Below, in pieces: positions 40,468 through 47,380 of a stretch of 50,458 bases of DNA. Position numbers and translations under genes: made by a program. Positions within the stretch are counted from its first letter, which is position 1; every line of letters starts with the position of its first letter. The stretch is from IMG/VR virus record IMGVR_UViG_3300027985_001270, positions 1 to 50,458 of that record; one strand, 5' to 3'. The stretch is from a virus. The notes beneath the pieces are model-generated. The model was not told where the DNA came from and did not search any database. It worked only from the letters and a program-made list of their open reading frames with translations.

Positions 40468-41144
40468 TATTTCCACGCCTTTTCTGCTAGTAAATTAACA
40501 GGATGATTTAAATCTGTATAATAAGTATTAAAAACCTTCTTCCAAGATCCAAACTTAGGGTGTAAATTAATTATAACAGAACATAACATATAAAGCAATC
40601 TAAAAGGTAAAGAGTTATACTTACTCCAATATCTAACAAATAATAAAATCTTTCCTGTACTTCCACTATTAAACATACTTATAATATTCATTAAAGCAAA
40701 TAAAGGAAATAGTAACCAACAAATAATATTGTTATTTAAAATTCCATAATAAATCAAATCCCTAGGATGCCTCCAAAATCGCTCACCATTAGGCTCTAAA
40801 TTATTATACCCTAATTTCTGTCTTTTTATCTCCTTCCACACTTCTTTATGTAAAGTGCATCCATATAAATAAGAAGCTCCCATCATAGCCGTTAAAGTAT
40901 CATGACTAAGCATTTGATCATCTAACGGCAATGTAGTATCGGCAGTAGGATGATCTTTATATAAACCTTCACCAATTTTATTCTTAATCAGTAAAGCATT
41001 AAGGAAATTAACCTCAACAGAAGGATCATAATCGCCAACCATGTGAGTCAATAAAATATATTCATAAGTAAAAAGCATGCTATTCTCAGCATACTCTTCT
41101 CCATCCCTCGTATTTAATAAACCATTACTATCCCAACAAGACAT
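40467..41144 (-). CDS. Hypothetical membrane-associated protein, 225 aa
   Basis: GAGG lies 5 bases before ATG. Residues 1-135 soluble with conserved-looking stretches (SHDTLTAMMGASYLYGCTLH, NGERFWRHPRDLIYYG); about 137-160 a membrane segment (IICWLLFPLFALMNIISMFN) and a second weaker one near RLLYMLCSVIINL; end GSWKKVFNTYY...EKAWK. It follows the SbmA-like cluster. Enzyme family not recognised. Confidence 0.6.
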   Translation of the reverse strand: MSCWDSNGLLNTRDGEEYAENSMLFTYEYILLTHMVGDYDPSVEVNFLNALLIKNKIGEGLYKDHPTADTTLPLDDQMLSHDTLTAMMGASYLYGCTLHKEVWKEIKRQKLGYNNLEPNGERFWRHPRDLIYYGILNNNIICWLLFPLFALMNIISMFNSGSTGKILLFVRYWSKYNSLPFRLLYMLCSVIINLHPKFGSWKKVFNTYYTDLNHPVNLLAEKAWK

Positions 41145-41151
41145 ATAAACC

Positions 41152-41238
41152 TCACTTTTTCATGATTACAACAAATATTGCAACAACTATTACCGCTAAA
41201 CCCAAAGCTACTAAATAATCTACACCTGTTAATTCCAT
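41152..41238 (-). CDS. Tiny membrane protein, 28 aa
   Basis: MELTGVDYLVALGLAVIVVA then IFVVIMKK: one span with a lysine end. Very strong AAGGAGG site. It is one of two miniproteins directly after the SbmA-like gene, so it may be a small subunit or regulator of that transporter. Confidence 0.55.
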   Translation of the reverse strand: MELTGVDYLVALGLAVIVVAIFVVIMKK

Positions 41239-41249
41239 TTTAAACCTCC

Positions 41250-41345
41250 TTAAAATTCATTCTTAAACAAAAAATAAAGTACAGTAAAATTTATAATTCC
41301 TACTATTAAAACCACAAGTAAATCAGTACTAGAAATTGCTCCCAC
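41250..41345 (-). CDS. Tiny membrane protein, 31 aa
   Basis: GTG start directly at the SbmA-like stop, GGAGG five bases upstream inside that gene. MGAISSTDLLVVLIVGIINF then TVLYFLFKNEF: a single span. The zero-gap coupling to the transporter gene suggests a functional link. Confidence 0.5.
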   Translation of the reverse strand: MGAISSTDLLVVLIVGIINFTVLYFLFKNEF

Positions 41346-42242
41346 TTAAGCCTCCATCTCTGTTAAACGTTTGCTAGTCATATTTAAATCTACAACCAAA
41401 TCTCTTGATTCTACAAACACACTTAACGAACTTAAAACCTGCTCAATAGCACTTGAAGTTGAGAATAATGTACCAAGCAATATAGTATGATTTAGAAAAC
41501 TTGGCACCAACATACAATAAGGAAATATCACACTGATCTGTCCATAGAAACTAGTATACCACGACAAATACTTCTGACGCAAGGCTAATTCTTGCCAGTT
41601 TGCAATTATATATTTAAGACTCGGCAGCTCCAACCGTAACCCATTATTATAAACAATAATATCTCTTCTTAATTCAGCCTCTAAACTCTCTTGATGATAC
41701 TCTGCTACAATCAACTTATTAGCAACTCTCTTAGACAGTAAAGTACCCGCAATCGCATAAACTAACACAGCTACAAGCATCCACCACTTAGCTACCGCAG
41801 CCAGTATACACAAAAACACAGGTAATCTAACTGAAGAGTCTAAAATAGCCTTAACCAATGCAATAGAGGTCTTAGCAAAGCGTAAAGGGTCATCTTGTAC
41901 GCGCTGTTCTACCACACTCACACCCTCTTTATGCTTATCTCTGGACTTTAAAATATACTTGTTAAATAAAAACTGTCTAACACCAAACTCTAAATACCTT
42001 GTATAAAAAGAAGTTAATCCATATATAAGAACATGAATAAGAGCTAGTCCAGTAAATATAGCAAGACCTAAATAAATCTTAGGAGCATCATACTGCTGTA
42101 TAGAATTGTAAAAAAATTCTCGCCATTTCAGAAAGCAGGTAGACATGCCGATCATTATCAACACTCCCCCAAATACTATCCCTGTTAATTTCTTATTCTC
42201 TCTTAAAGCCGGAAATAGTAATTTTAAAGCTGCTAAATACAT
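41346..42242 (-). CDS. SbmA/BacA-family inner-membrane transporter-like protein
   Basis: A 298-aa polytopic membrane protein with the pattern of SbmA/BacA, a proton-driven dimeric peptide/antibiotic importer. Matching landmarks: FYNSIQQYDAPKIYLGLAIF, VEQRVQDDPLRFAKTSIALV (SbmA: AQRVQEDTMRFA...), LIVAEYHQESLEAELRRDI, and the end IEQVLSSLSVFVESRDLVVD, MTSKRLTEMEA. It is shorter than bacterial SbmA, mostly at the N-terminus. AAGGAG site lies in the tail of the GIY-YIG gene. In a phage it could alter uptake of peptides or block another entry pathway; its real role is unknown. Confidence 0.75.
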   Translation of the reverse strand: MYLAALKLLFPALRENKKLTGIVFGGVLIMIGMSTCFLKWREFFYNSIQQYDAPKIYLGLAIFTGLALIHVLIYGLTSFYTRYLEFGVRQFLFNKYILKSRDKHKEGVSVVEQRVQDDPLRFAKTSIALVKAILDSSVRLPVFLCILAAVAKWWMLVAVLVYAIAGTLLSKRVANKLIVAEYHQESLEAELRRDIIVYNNGLRLELPSLKYIIANWQELALRQKYLSWYTSFYGQISVIFPYCMLVPSFLNHTILLGTLFSTSSAIEQVLSSLSVFVESRDLVVDLNMTSKRLTEMEA

Positions 42243-42817
42243 TTGGACTCCTTGTATTTAAATATATAATTCCTATAATATTTACATATACCTTTTAAAC
42301 ATTTATAAATCATCTTTCTACCTAAACCTAAAGACCTGCAACAATCTCGCTGATTAATCCATTCTCCCACAAGTTCTCCGGTATGTCTATTAAAAACTTG
42401 AAAGAGTTTTCCTCCTTTAAGTATAGATAATTTTAATTTGCTTTCTGGTAATTTCATAGGATTATACTCGGGATGTTCTTTTCTATATTTTTTCTGAGCT
42501 ATAGAGTTATGTAATTTAGATTCTGGAGTCCCAAGTGCCCCCTCCCCTCCCATTGTATAGTTACATTCACAATATCCTAAATTTTTGTAATGTGAAATCC
42601 AATATTCTTCTCTATCTAAAGCTTCTTTATTAGTAGAAACAACTTCAATAATTTCTACTCTATAGCCTATACAATTAGCAACATTATGCCAATGTCTATT
42701 TCTAGTACGAGAACTTTCACTCCAAGCTCTATAATCAGTACCTTTCCCTACATAGAAAGGTTTTTCTGAATCGTCCCTGTCCAATCTAATATGCTTATAG
42801 GTATAGAAAACTTTCAT
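42233..42817 (-). CDS. GIY-YIG homing endonuclease
   Basis: A 194-aa protein. GIY-YIG variant at the N-terminus (VFYTYKHIRLDRDDSEKPFY then VGKGTDYRAW), catalytic Glu in ALDREEYWISHYKNLGYCEC, linker with NPMKLPESKLKLS (NUMOD3-like), and C-terminal DNA-binding unit (GEWINQRDCCRSLGLGRKMI, NUMOD1-like helix-turn-helix). Inserted exactly between the holin and SbmA-like genes, overlapping both by 4 and 10 bases. Unlike the two endonucleases in the structural arm it has no own promoter, so it depends on read-through. Confidence 0.85.
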   Translation of the reverse strand: MKVFYTYKHIRLDRDDSEKPFYVGKGTDYRAWSESSRTRNRHWHNVANCIGYRVEIIEVVSTNKEALDREEYWISHYKNLGYCECNYTMGGEGALGTPESKLHNSIAQKKYRKEHPEYNPMKLPESKLKLSILKGGKLFQVFNRHTGELVGEWINQRDCCRSLGLGRKMIYKCLKGICKYYRNYIFKYKESKCI

Positions 42818-43209
42818 CTCTTAATGACCTTATTAATAACATCGCCAACAACTCCAGCACTTTTTTCCAATGAGCGACCTCCAACAAATCCTACTAAGAA
42901 CCACTGAGCTAGTTCATAGAATTTCTCATTAGGATGTGCTATATCAAAGGAAGCTGCCAATATAATTCCTACTATAACAACTGAACAAACAGGTCTCCAA
43001 ATTGCCGTGATTATATGCGGAGAATTAGCCTCAACTTCCTGAAGCTTAACTTTCTCCTTTTCTAAATCAATCATTTTTGATTCTACATCTGCTTTAATTT
43101 TTGCAAGAGCATTCTCTAAAGCCATCCGATCAGCATCGCTGGTATGTAAATTTTTAACAATTTCCACAGCTGGTGAAAATAGGCTTGAAATCCACTGTAA
43201 AATGGGCAT
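42814..43209 (-). CDS. 3-TM holin
   Basis: A 131-aa protein with the pattern of the three-span holin family (first described in gene-transfer agents): amphipathic start (LQWISSLFSPAVEIVKNL), a coiled coil (ALAKIKADVESKMIDLEKEK), then HIITAIWRPVCSVVIVGIIL and FYELAQWFLVGFVGGRSLEK. It would make the membrane hole that lets the M15 enzyme reach the wall. Strong AGGAGG site. The stop overlaps the next start by 4 bases. Confidence 0.75.
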   Translation of the reverse strand: MPILQWISSLFSPAVEIVKNLHTSDADRMALENALAKIKADVESKMIDLEKEKVKLQEVEANSPHIITAIWRPVCSVVIVGIILAASFDIAHPNEKFYELAQWFLVGFVGGRSLEKSAGVVGDVINKVIKR

Positions 43210-43427
43210 AAAAACCTCCTAAACTTGAAATAAAATAAAATTAATAAAAATATTATATTAGCTGCAAAGTTTATAATCAATGGTAACTGTCCACTGGTTT
43301 CAGTGATATAAATTAAGGTTAGTACTTCTCCCATCATCCACGATATCAACATTCCTAAAGATAATTTACAAGTCTTAGTTTTAAAAGCAACAATAACTTC
43401 AGGAATAGCACATACAGCATAACACAC
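43116..43427 (-). CDS. PQ-loop/SemiSWEET-like membrane protein
   Basis: CYAVCAIPEVIVAFKTKTCK, LSLGMLISWMMGEVLTLIYI and PLIINFAANIIFLLILFYFK show a PQ-loop repeat (three spans, IPE in place of the PQ turn), as in SemiSWEET sugar/metabolite transporters. The only canonical start is GTG at 43427, yet the conserved family N-terminus (IEFIGWLGN) is encoded upstream, in frame, after an AAGGAGGG site at 43476-43482 with no ATG/GTG/TTG. Translation may begin at a rare codon (ATC 43472) or the start was mutated. The C-terminal 31 residues overlap the holin gene by 94 bases and look less like the family. Confidence 0.55.
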   Translation of the reverse strand: MCYAVCAIPEVIVAFKTKTCKLSLGMLISWMMGEVLTLIYITETSGQLPLIINFAANIIFLLILFYFKFRRFLCPFYSGFQAYFHQLWKLLKIYIPAMLIGWL

Positions 43428-43492
43428 ATTTCCTAACCATCCAATAAATTCTATATAATTAGTACTTTTGATTGCCCTCCTTGTTACTATTT

Positions 43493-43521
43493 AATATAAC
43501 ATATTTTCCTACCCATGTCCA
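43493..43521 (-). promoter_or_regulatory. Sigma70-type promoter of the PQ-loop/holin group
   Basis: TGGACA (43521-43516), 17 bases, TATATT (43498-43493) preceded by TGT. It would drive PQ-loop, holin, GIY-YIG, SbmA-like and downstream genes. Overlaps the end region of the tiny ORF 43525-43590. Confidence 0.65.
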
Positions 43522-43524
43522 CTC

Positions 43525-43590
43525 CTAAAATGAATCTACTAACCAACAAAATAATAAATATAAACAAAATAATCCAATAAACGCTTCCAC
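43525..43590 (-). CDS. Possible tiny membrane ORF, 21 aa
   Basis: GTG start after AGAGGGG: MEAFIGLFCLYLLFCWLVDS plus F, one hydrophobic span. Directly after the polymerase gene. The spacing of the ribosome site is short, so this may not be translated. Confidence 0.3.
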   Translation of the reverse strand: MEAFIGLFCLYLLFCWLVDSF

Positions 43591-43599
43591 ATACCCCTC

Positions 43600-45816
43600 T
43601 TAATGTCCATCAGCAAAATTTGTTGCAATCTGTGCTGGAGCCTTAAGCTCAATTGATAGTTTATAAGTATTTTCCATTAATTCCTGAACTTTTAATCTAA
43701 CTTCTTCCGCTCTAGAGTCCTCAACTCTAATAACTAACTGGTCATGGATCTGGGCACACACATATCCATCTATTTTATTTGCATCTAACCACTCCTGAAT
43801 AGCAATAGCTGCCCTATTAACAATTGACGCACTTAAAGATTGAATCTGAAAATTACGAGCATTATTAATTGCATTTTTAAACCTATTTCTTAACTCTTTC
43901 ATTTCTGTATATCTATCAGTGCCATGAAACTCCTTCCATAAATACAAGGTATCTAATAGTTTATCACCATAAGCATCATATAACTTCTTAGCATCTTTTA
44001 AGTGTCTAACCCTACCAGCCTGGGATTTTATATAACCATTCTTTTTTACAAACTCTGCACTGCTATCATACCATTTTTTTAATTCGGGAAATCCTTTAAA
44101 ATATCCATTAAATAAAATCTGTGCCTCTTCCTCAGATACATTAATACTTTTAGCAAGTGCATAACTACTCATTCCGTACGGGATACCTAAACTATAAGCC
44201 TTCGCTTTCTGCCTTCCTGTTTTATTAACCTTACCTAAGTAATTATCAGCCTTCTTATCAGCACTAACATCTTTTAATCCCTCTGTTAAAATAGCAATAG
44301 TAGAATAAAAATCATGTCCATGTCTAAAAATATCTTTAAGACCTTCATCCCCTGAAACATGTGCAAACACATGAGGCTCTAGGGATTCATAGTCATTGTC
44401 AATAAATTTAAATCCATCTCCAGAAAGAAAGAAATGTCTAATAATATTCGTATACTTAAAAACTCTAGAATCTACAGAATCTCTTTGACTCTCCTCAAAA
44501 GGTCTACTCAACTGTTGTAAATCTGATCCATATCGCCCACTTATAGTTCCATGCTGTTTAAACTCAGGATAGAAAATTCCATCTTCCTGCTCATTTAAAA
44601 ATCTCTCAATATAAGTACCTCTAATTTTTATTAACTTATTATAAATCTGCAAATCCTTAACCCAATCATACTTATTTGCCATTAAGGTTAGAAAATCATC
44701 ATCCACTTGTGGATTGCCTTTATCAGTAGTATTCAAAGGCTCCTCTTTCAATCCCTTCTCAAAAAATAACCGTTTTAAATGGTGTTTAGAACTCAAATTA
44801 AATGGATACTTTACACCACTTCTATTTAATAATAGACGCTGAATATCCCTAATCCCCTTAATGTCTAATAAACCATCTCCCTTCAAAAAGTTAGAAAACT
44901 TACAATTAAAAGGTGCTAAAGTCTTCTTAGTAATACTAAACTTACCAGAAGCAGTTCTAGGTAAATCCAAACCAACATACTCTACAACTCCCTGCGCAAA
45001 CTCCCCAGATCTAGAAGCAGGATAATTCTTATCTAAGTAATAAGGCTCGAATTCAGGAATAAGTGGCTTAATAGCCTCTTGAATCTTAGCTTCAATCTCA
45101 CTAATATCAATATTAATCTCTTTTAAAGTCTTTTCAAGCAGTGAAACATCAACAGGCACTCCCCTTGATTGCATCACTCTGGTCACTTTTTTATAAAGAG
45201 GCATAACCTCCTCATCAAAGAAAAAGGACTCTAAACCTTCACTATTTAAAATACGACTATAATACTTAAACACCTTAATAGTTAATTCGCAGTCCTTAGC
45301 ACAATATAATCCCATCAAATCAGTATCAGCCTTATAAAACTCAGAAACAGTTCCACCATTAGCCTTAATACTCTCCTTCATAGCCTGCTGCTCTTCAAGC
45401 TCACTTACTCCCCAAAGTATTTTTGCAATCTGCTTCAAACCAAAAGGCTGCTCTTCACTTACAGTATGTTTAAGCATAATCGTATCTGCATACAGATCAT
45501 TCCACAAATCAACACCAAAATTATTCTTAATCATTTCTAAGTCAAAGTAGCTATTATGCGCTATTAAGCACTGTCCCTGTAAAGCCTGTACAAGTTTTAA
45601 GGCATAGGAAGCCATTGGAGTCTCAACCAACTTCTCCCCATCCCAACTCAATATAGGTAGGTAAAAGGAATCTAAAAACTCATTAGACACCCCAATACCA
45701 ATTACCCTATCTTTACGTGTATTTAATCCTGTAGTTTCTGTATCGAACGCCAGTACACAACCACGCTTAATAATTGATACTGCCTTGGTCCAATCAGAGT
45801 AATCTTTAATAATCAT
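43600..45816 (-). CDS. polA: DNA polymerase, family A
   Basis: A 738-aa replicative polymerase with 3'-5' exonuclease. Start at 45816 (MIIKDYSDW) chosen: GAGG six bases upstream; a TTG further up lacks a site. Exonuclease: AFDTETTGL (25-31) and IAHNSYFDLEMI. Polymerase motif A: FIDNDYESLEPHVFAH (around 470). Motif B: RQKAKAYSLGIPYG (around 540), with Leu where E. coli Pol I has Phe762. Motif C: AQIHDQLVI (around 690), with Gln in place of the usual Glu. No 5'-nuclease domain. The Leu position marks a phage-specific polA type described in virome studies; its kinetic effect here is inferred. Confidence 0.93.
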   Translation of the reverse strand: MIIKDYSDWTKAVSIIKRGCVLAFDTETTGLNTRKDRVIGIGVSNEFLDSFYLPILSWDGEKLVETPMASYALKLVQALQGQCLIAHNSYFDLEMIKNNFGVDLWNDLYADTIMLKHTVSEEQPFGLKQIAKILWGVSELEEQQAMKESIKANGGTVSEFYKADTDLMGLYCAKDCELTIKVFKYYSRILNSEGLESFFFDEEVMPLYKKVTRVMQSRGVPVDVSLLEKTLKEINIDISEIEAKIQEAIKPLIPEFEPYYLDKNYPASRSGEFAQGVVEYVGLDLPRTASGKFSITKKTLAPFNCKFSNFLKGDGLLDIKGIRDIQRLLLNRSGVKYPFNLSSKHHLKRLFFEKGLKEEPLNTTDKGNPQVDDDFLTLMANKYDWVKDLQIYNKLIKIRGTYIERFLNEQEDGIFYPEFKQHGTISGRYGSDLQQLSRPFEESQRDSVDSRVFKYTNIIRHFFLSGDGFKFIDNDYESLEPHVFAHVSGDEGLKDIFRHGHDFYSTIAILTEGLKDVSADKKADNYLGKVNKTGRQKAKAYSLGIPYGMSSYALAKSINVSEEEAQILFNGYFKGFPELKKWYDSSAEFVKKNGYIKSQAGRVRHLKDAKKLYDAYGDKLLDTLYLWKEFHGTDRYTEMKELRNRFKNAINNARNFQIQSLSASIVNRAAIAIQEWLDANKIDGYVCAQIHDQLVIRVEDSRAEEVRLKVQELMENTYKLSIELKAPAQIATNFADGH

Positions 45817-45823
45817 ACTACCT

Positions 45824-45955
45824 CTATTTACTTTTACCAATAATCATCATCATTGTAACTGCAAATACCGCACTAAAGAATAACATAGGAACCTGATCAA
45901 AAGCAAGCATAATTCCAACAAACATTAAAGTTAAAGTTAAATATCCAAAGTTCAT
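45824..45955 (-). CDS. Tiny membrane protein, 43 aa
   Basis: MNFGYLTLTLMFVGIMLAFD and PMLFFSAVFAVTMMMIIGKS, two hydrophobic segments forming a hairpin, basic end. GAGG site; ATGA overlap with the preceding gene. The polymerase ribosome site lies across its stop. Function unknown. Confidence 0.55.
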   Translation of the reverse strand: MNFGYLTLTLMFVGIMLAFDQVPMLFFSAVFAVTMMMIIGKSK

Positions 45956-46107
45956 AAATCCTCTCCCTTTAAAAGATCATTTAAACATTCTAGCTCTTCA
46001 ATAGTTAAAAACTTGCCATTCCTCTCCCATACACCACTCAAAATAGTTCCATCCTCATCTACATCTACATCTAGTACAACTAAATTATTTATACTTACAT
46101 CTACCAT
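45952..46107 (-). CDS. Small acidic protein, 51 aa
   Basis: MVDVSINNLVVLDVDVDEDG then LSGVWERNGKFLTIEELECL and an acidic end. Strong AAGGAG site. First gene after the promoter at 46127-46155 and coupled to the small membrane protein and DNA polymerase that follow. Function unknown; could adjust polymerase expression or activity. Confidence 0.6.
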   Translation of the reverse strand: MVDVSINNLVVLDVDVDEDGTILSGVWERNGKFLTIEELECLNDLLKGEDL

Positions 46108-46126
46108 ATTTTACTCCTTTTAATAT

Positions 46127-46155
46127 AATATATCATAAAGAAAATATAAAGTCAA
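46127..46155 (-). promoter_or_regulatory. Sigma70-type promoter of the polymerase operon
   Basis: TTGACT (46155-46150), 17 bases, TATATT (46132-46127), preceded by TGA (extended -10). Starts just downstream of a terminator, so polymerase expression is set separately from the genes to its right. Confidence 0.8.
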
Positions 46156-46163
46156 GCCTCAAA

Positions 46164-46196
46164 CAAAAAAAGCCCGATATTTCTACCGAGCTTTTT
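46164..46196 (-). terminator. Rho-independent terminator
   Basis: On the minus strand AGCTCG, a 10-base loop, CGGGCT (6 bp with one T-G pair, extended by A/T pairs) and then TTTTTTT. A run of T on the other side makes it usable in both directions. Ends the transcript of the single-strand binding protein gene. Confidence 0.8.
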
Positions 46197-46215
46197 CTAT
46201 ATTAACTTTGTACTA

Positions 46216-46232
46216 CCTGGGGACGAGCCAGG
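46216..46232 (-). other. Small hairpin between SSB gene and terminator
   Basis: CCTGG-7 bases-CCAGG perfect stem, 11 bases after the SSB stop. May protect the 3' end or act with the terminator. Confidence 0.4.
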
Positions 46233-46242
46233 TTTTAGGGAA

Positions 46243-46590
46243 CTAAGCTTTTAAAATATTAAACTGATGTACAATTTTTCCTTTTAGTTTACCATCTTCA
46301 ATTTTCTTTTGACCATTATAACTCACTTGAATATAATCACCCTCTTTTACCTTCTCCATCTGTTTAGCAACAGAACCACAACTATTAAGAACTACCAGAG
46401 AACCATCATCCTTCTTGATCTTAAAGTGAGGTTTGTCCTCATTGAATTTATTTGGCATTGTACCAATAAACTCTCCCTCTACTACCACACCTGTAAAATC
46501 ATCCTCCGCCAACTTACTTGGGCGAATAAACGTAATTTGTGGCATCTCATTTCCATCAAGTGACTTAAATACTCTTTTTGCTTCTGACAT
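46243..46590 (-). CDS. Single-stranded DNA-binding protein, OB-fold-like
   Basis: A 115-aa protein. Beta-barrel pattern GVVVEGEFIGTMPNKFNEDK, PHFKIKKDDGSLVVLNSCGS, EGDYIQVSYNGQKKIEDGK and KGKIVHQFNILK matches small phage SSB-type OB-fold proteins. No acidic tail typical of bacterial SSB. AAGGAG site. It has a consensus promoter, a leader with two hairpins and its own terminator, so it is a single-gene unit made at a high or tightly controlled level. Confidence 0.65.
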   Translation of the reverse strand: MSEAKRVFKSLDGNEMPQITFIRPSKLAEDDFTGVVVEGEFIGTMPNKFNEDKPHFKIKKDDGSLVVLNSCGSVAKQMEKVKEGDYIQVSYNGQKKIEDGKLKGKIVHQFNILKA

Positions 46591-46611
46591 TTGAAACTCC
46601 TTGGTTAATCT

Positions 46612-46655
46612 TGAGCATTAATGCTCATTTAAGACTCAGTGTACCACCACCGAGT
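46612..46655 (-). promoter_or_regulatory. Two-hairpin leader of the SSB gene
   Basis: Hairpin 1: ACTCGGTG-GTGGTA-CACTGAGT (46655-46634), 8 bp with one G-T pair. Hairpin 2: TGAGCATTAATGCTCA (46627-46612), a 16-base perfect palindrome. Both lie between the predicted transcription start (about 46659) and the ATG (46590). Possible autoregulation by the SSB, mRNA stabilisation, or a repressor site in the DNA palindrome. Confidence 0.65.
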
Positions 46656-46665
46656 ATACTATTAA

Positions 46666-46694
46666 ATTATATCAAACTTTTTTCTTTTTGTCAA
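46666..46694 (-). promoter_or_regulatory. Consensus sigma70 promoter of the SSB gene
   Basis: TTGACA (46694-46689), 17 bases, TATAAT (46671-46666), preceded by TGA. Perfect hexamers, ideal spacing and extended -10. It lies over the last codons of the MazZ-like gene. Confidence 0.9.
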
Positions 46695-47184
46695 TCTTAA
46701 TATTTACTTTTTTTCTTTCTGACTTCAACCAATTAGGTAACTCTTCCATACCGCTATAATTATCTATATACTCCTGCACAGACGCCATTCTAAGCTTTTC
46801 CTCTTCTTCCATAGCATCAAAATCTTCATCATTAAAAGGACATCTTGTCTCATCTTTAATCTGCTCTTCTAAAATACTATCTAAAACGTCCATCATATTA
46901 TTTCTAGATTCCATATCTTTCTGCAATATAATCGCAGCACAAGCCATAACATGAGCCATGGGATGCAGCCCAGAATCTTTATCAGCCAGCTCTCCCTTCC
47001 TATAAGCCTGCAAGTGACGCATTAAGGCTCCAATATATCTCTGATTATCTACATACTTATAATTCTCATCTCCATACTTCTCAGCTCCACCATGTAGTGC
47101 CTTAGCTAACTGCTCAAGCATTTCAGGCTTAACAAGCTCATATCTCAACTTACCTTGATCATGCTTAATACCCACCTCACTCAT
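46672..47184 (-). CDS. MazZ-like dATP/dGTP diphosphohydrolase-domain protein
   Basis: A 170-aa protein; start at 47184 (MSEVGIKHDQGK) with GGAG 6 bases upstream. The first 95 residues carry KHDQGKLRYELVKPEMLEQL, GAEKYGDENYKYVDNQRYIG, ALMRHLQAYRKGE, HPMAHVMACAAIILQ, the pattern of the dATP/dGTP diphosphohydrolase N-terminal domain (DUF5664, MazZ-related), an all-helical MazG-type pyrophosphatase. C-terminal half is acidic then Lys-rich. It would hydrolyse certain dNTPs to dNMPs. In some phages MazZ serves 2-aminoadenine genomes with PurZ; no PurZ gene is in this window. Confidence 0.75.
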   Translation of the reverse strand: MSEVGIKHDQGKLRYELVKPEMLEQLAKALHGGAEKYGDENYKYVDNQRYIGALMRHLQAYRKGELADKDSGLHPMAHVMACAAIILQKDMESRNNMMDVLDSILEEQIKDETRCPFNDEDFDAMEEEEKLRMASVQEYIDNYSGMEELPNWLKSERKKVNIKIDKKKKV

Positions 47185-47380
47185 CTTTAACTCCCATATC
47201 ATCTAGTTCATTTAAATGTATATTTTCTTCAAGTCTCTCTATTTCGTCTTTGTGCCTCTTTATCAACCTCTTAAGTAACTCATCATCTCTAAATATTCCA
47301 GGATTATTTAATACTTTTTCATACAGCCTAATAATATCCCGCAACTCCTTAATGCGACTCATCCCATCATATAGTGTCAT
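47177..47380 (-). CDS. Small coiled-coil protein, 67 aa
   Basis: AAGGAGG site. Helical and charged (RIKELRDIIRLYEKVLNNPG, RLIKRHKDEIERLEENIHL). Overlaps the start of the MazZ-like gene by 8 bases, suggesting joint production. Function unknown. Confidence 0.6.
   Translation of the reverse strand: MTLYDGMSRIKELRDIIRLYEKVLNNPGIFRDDELLKRLIKRHKDEIERLEENIHLNELDDMGVKDE

Noticed and set aside
43600-45816. Leu at polymerase position 762 as proof of a temperate lifestyle
   Set aside because: The link is statistical; no integrase, repressor or attachment site was found in the window.
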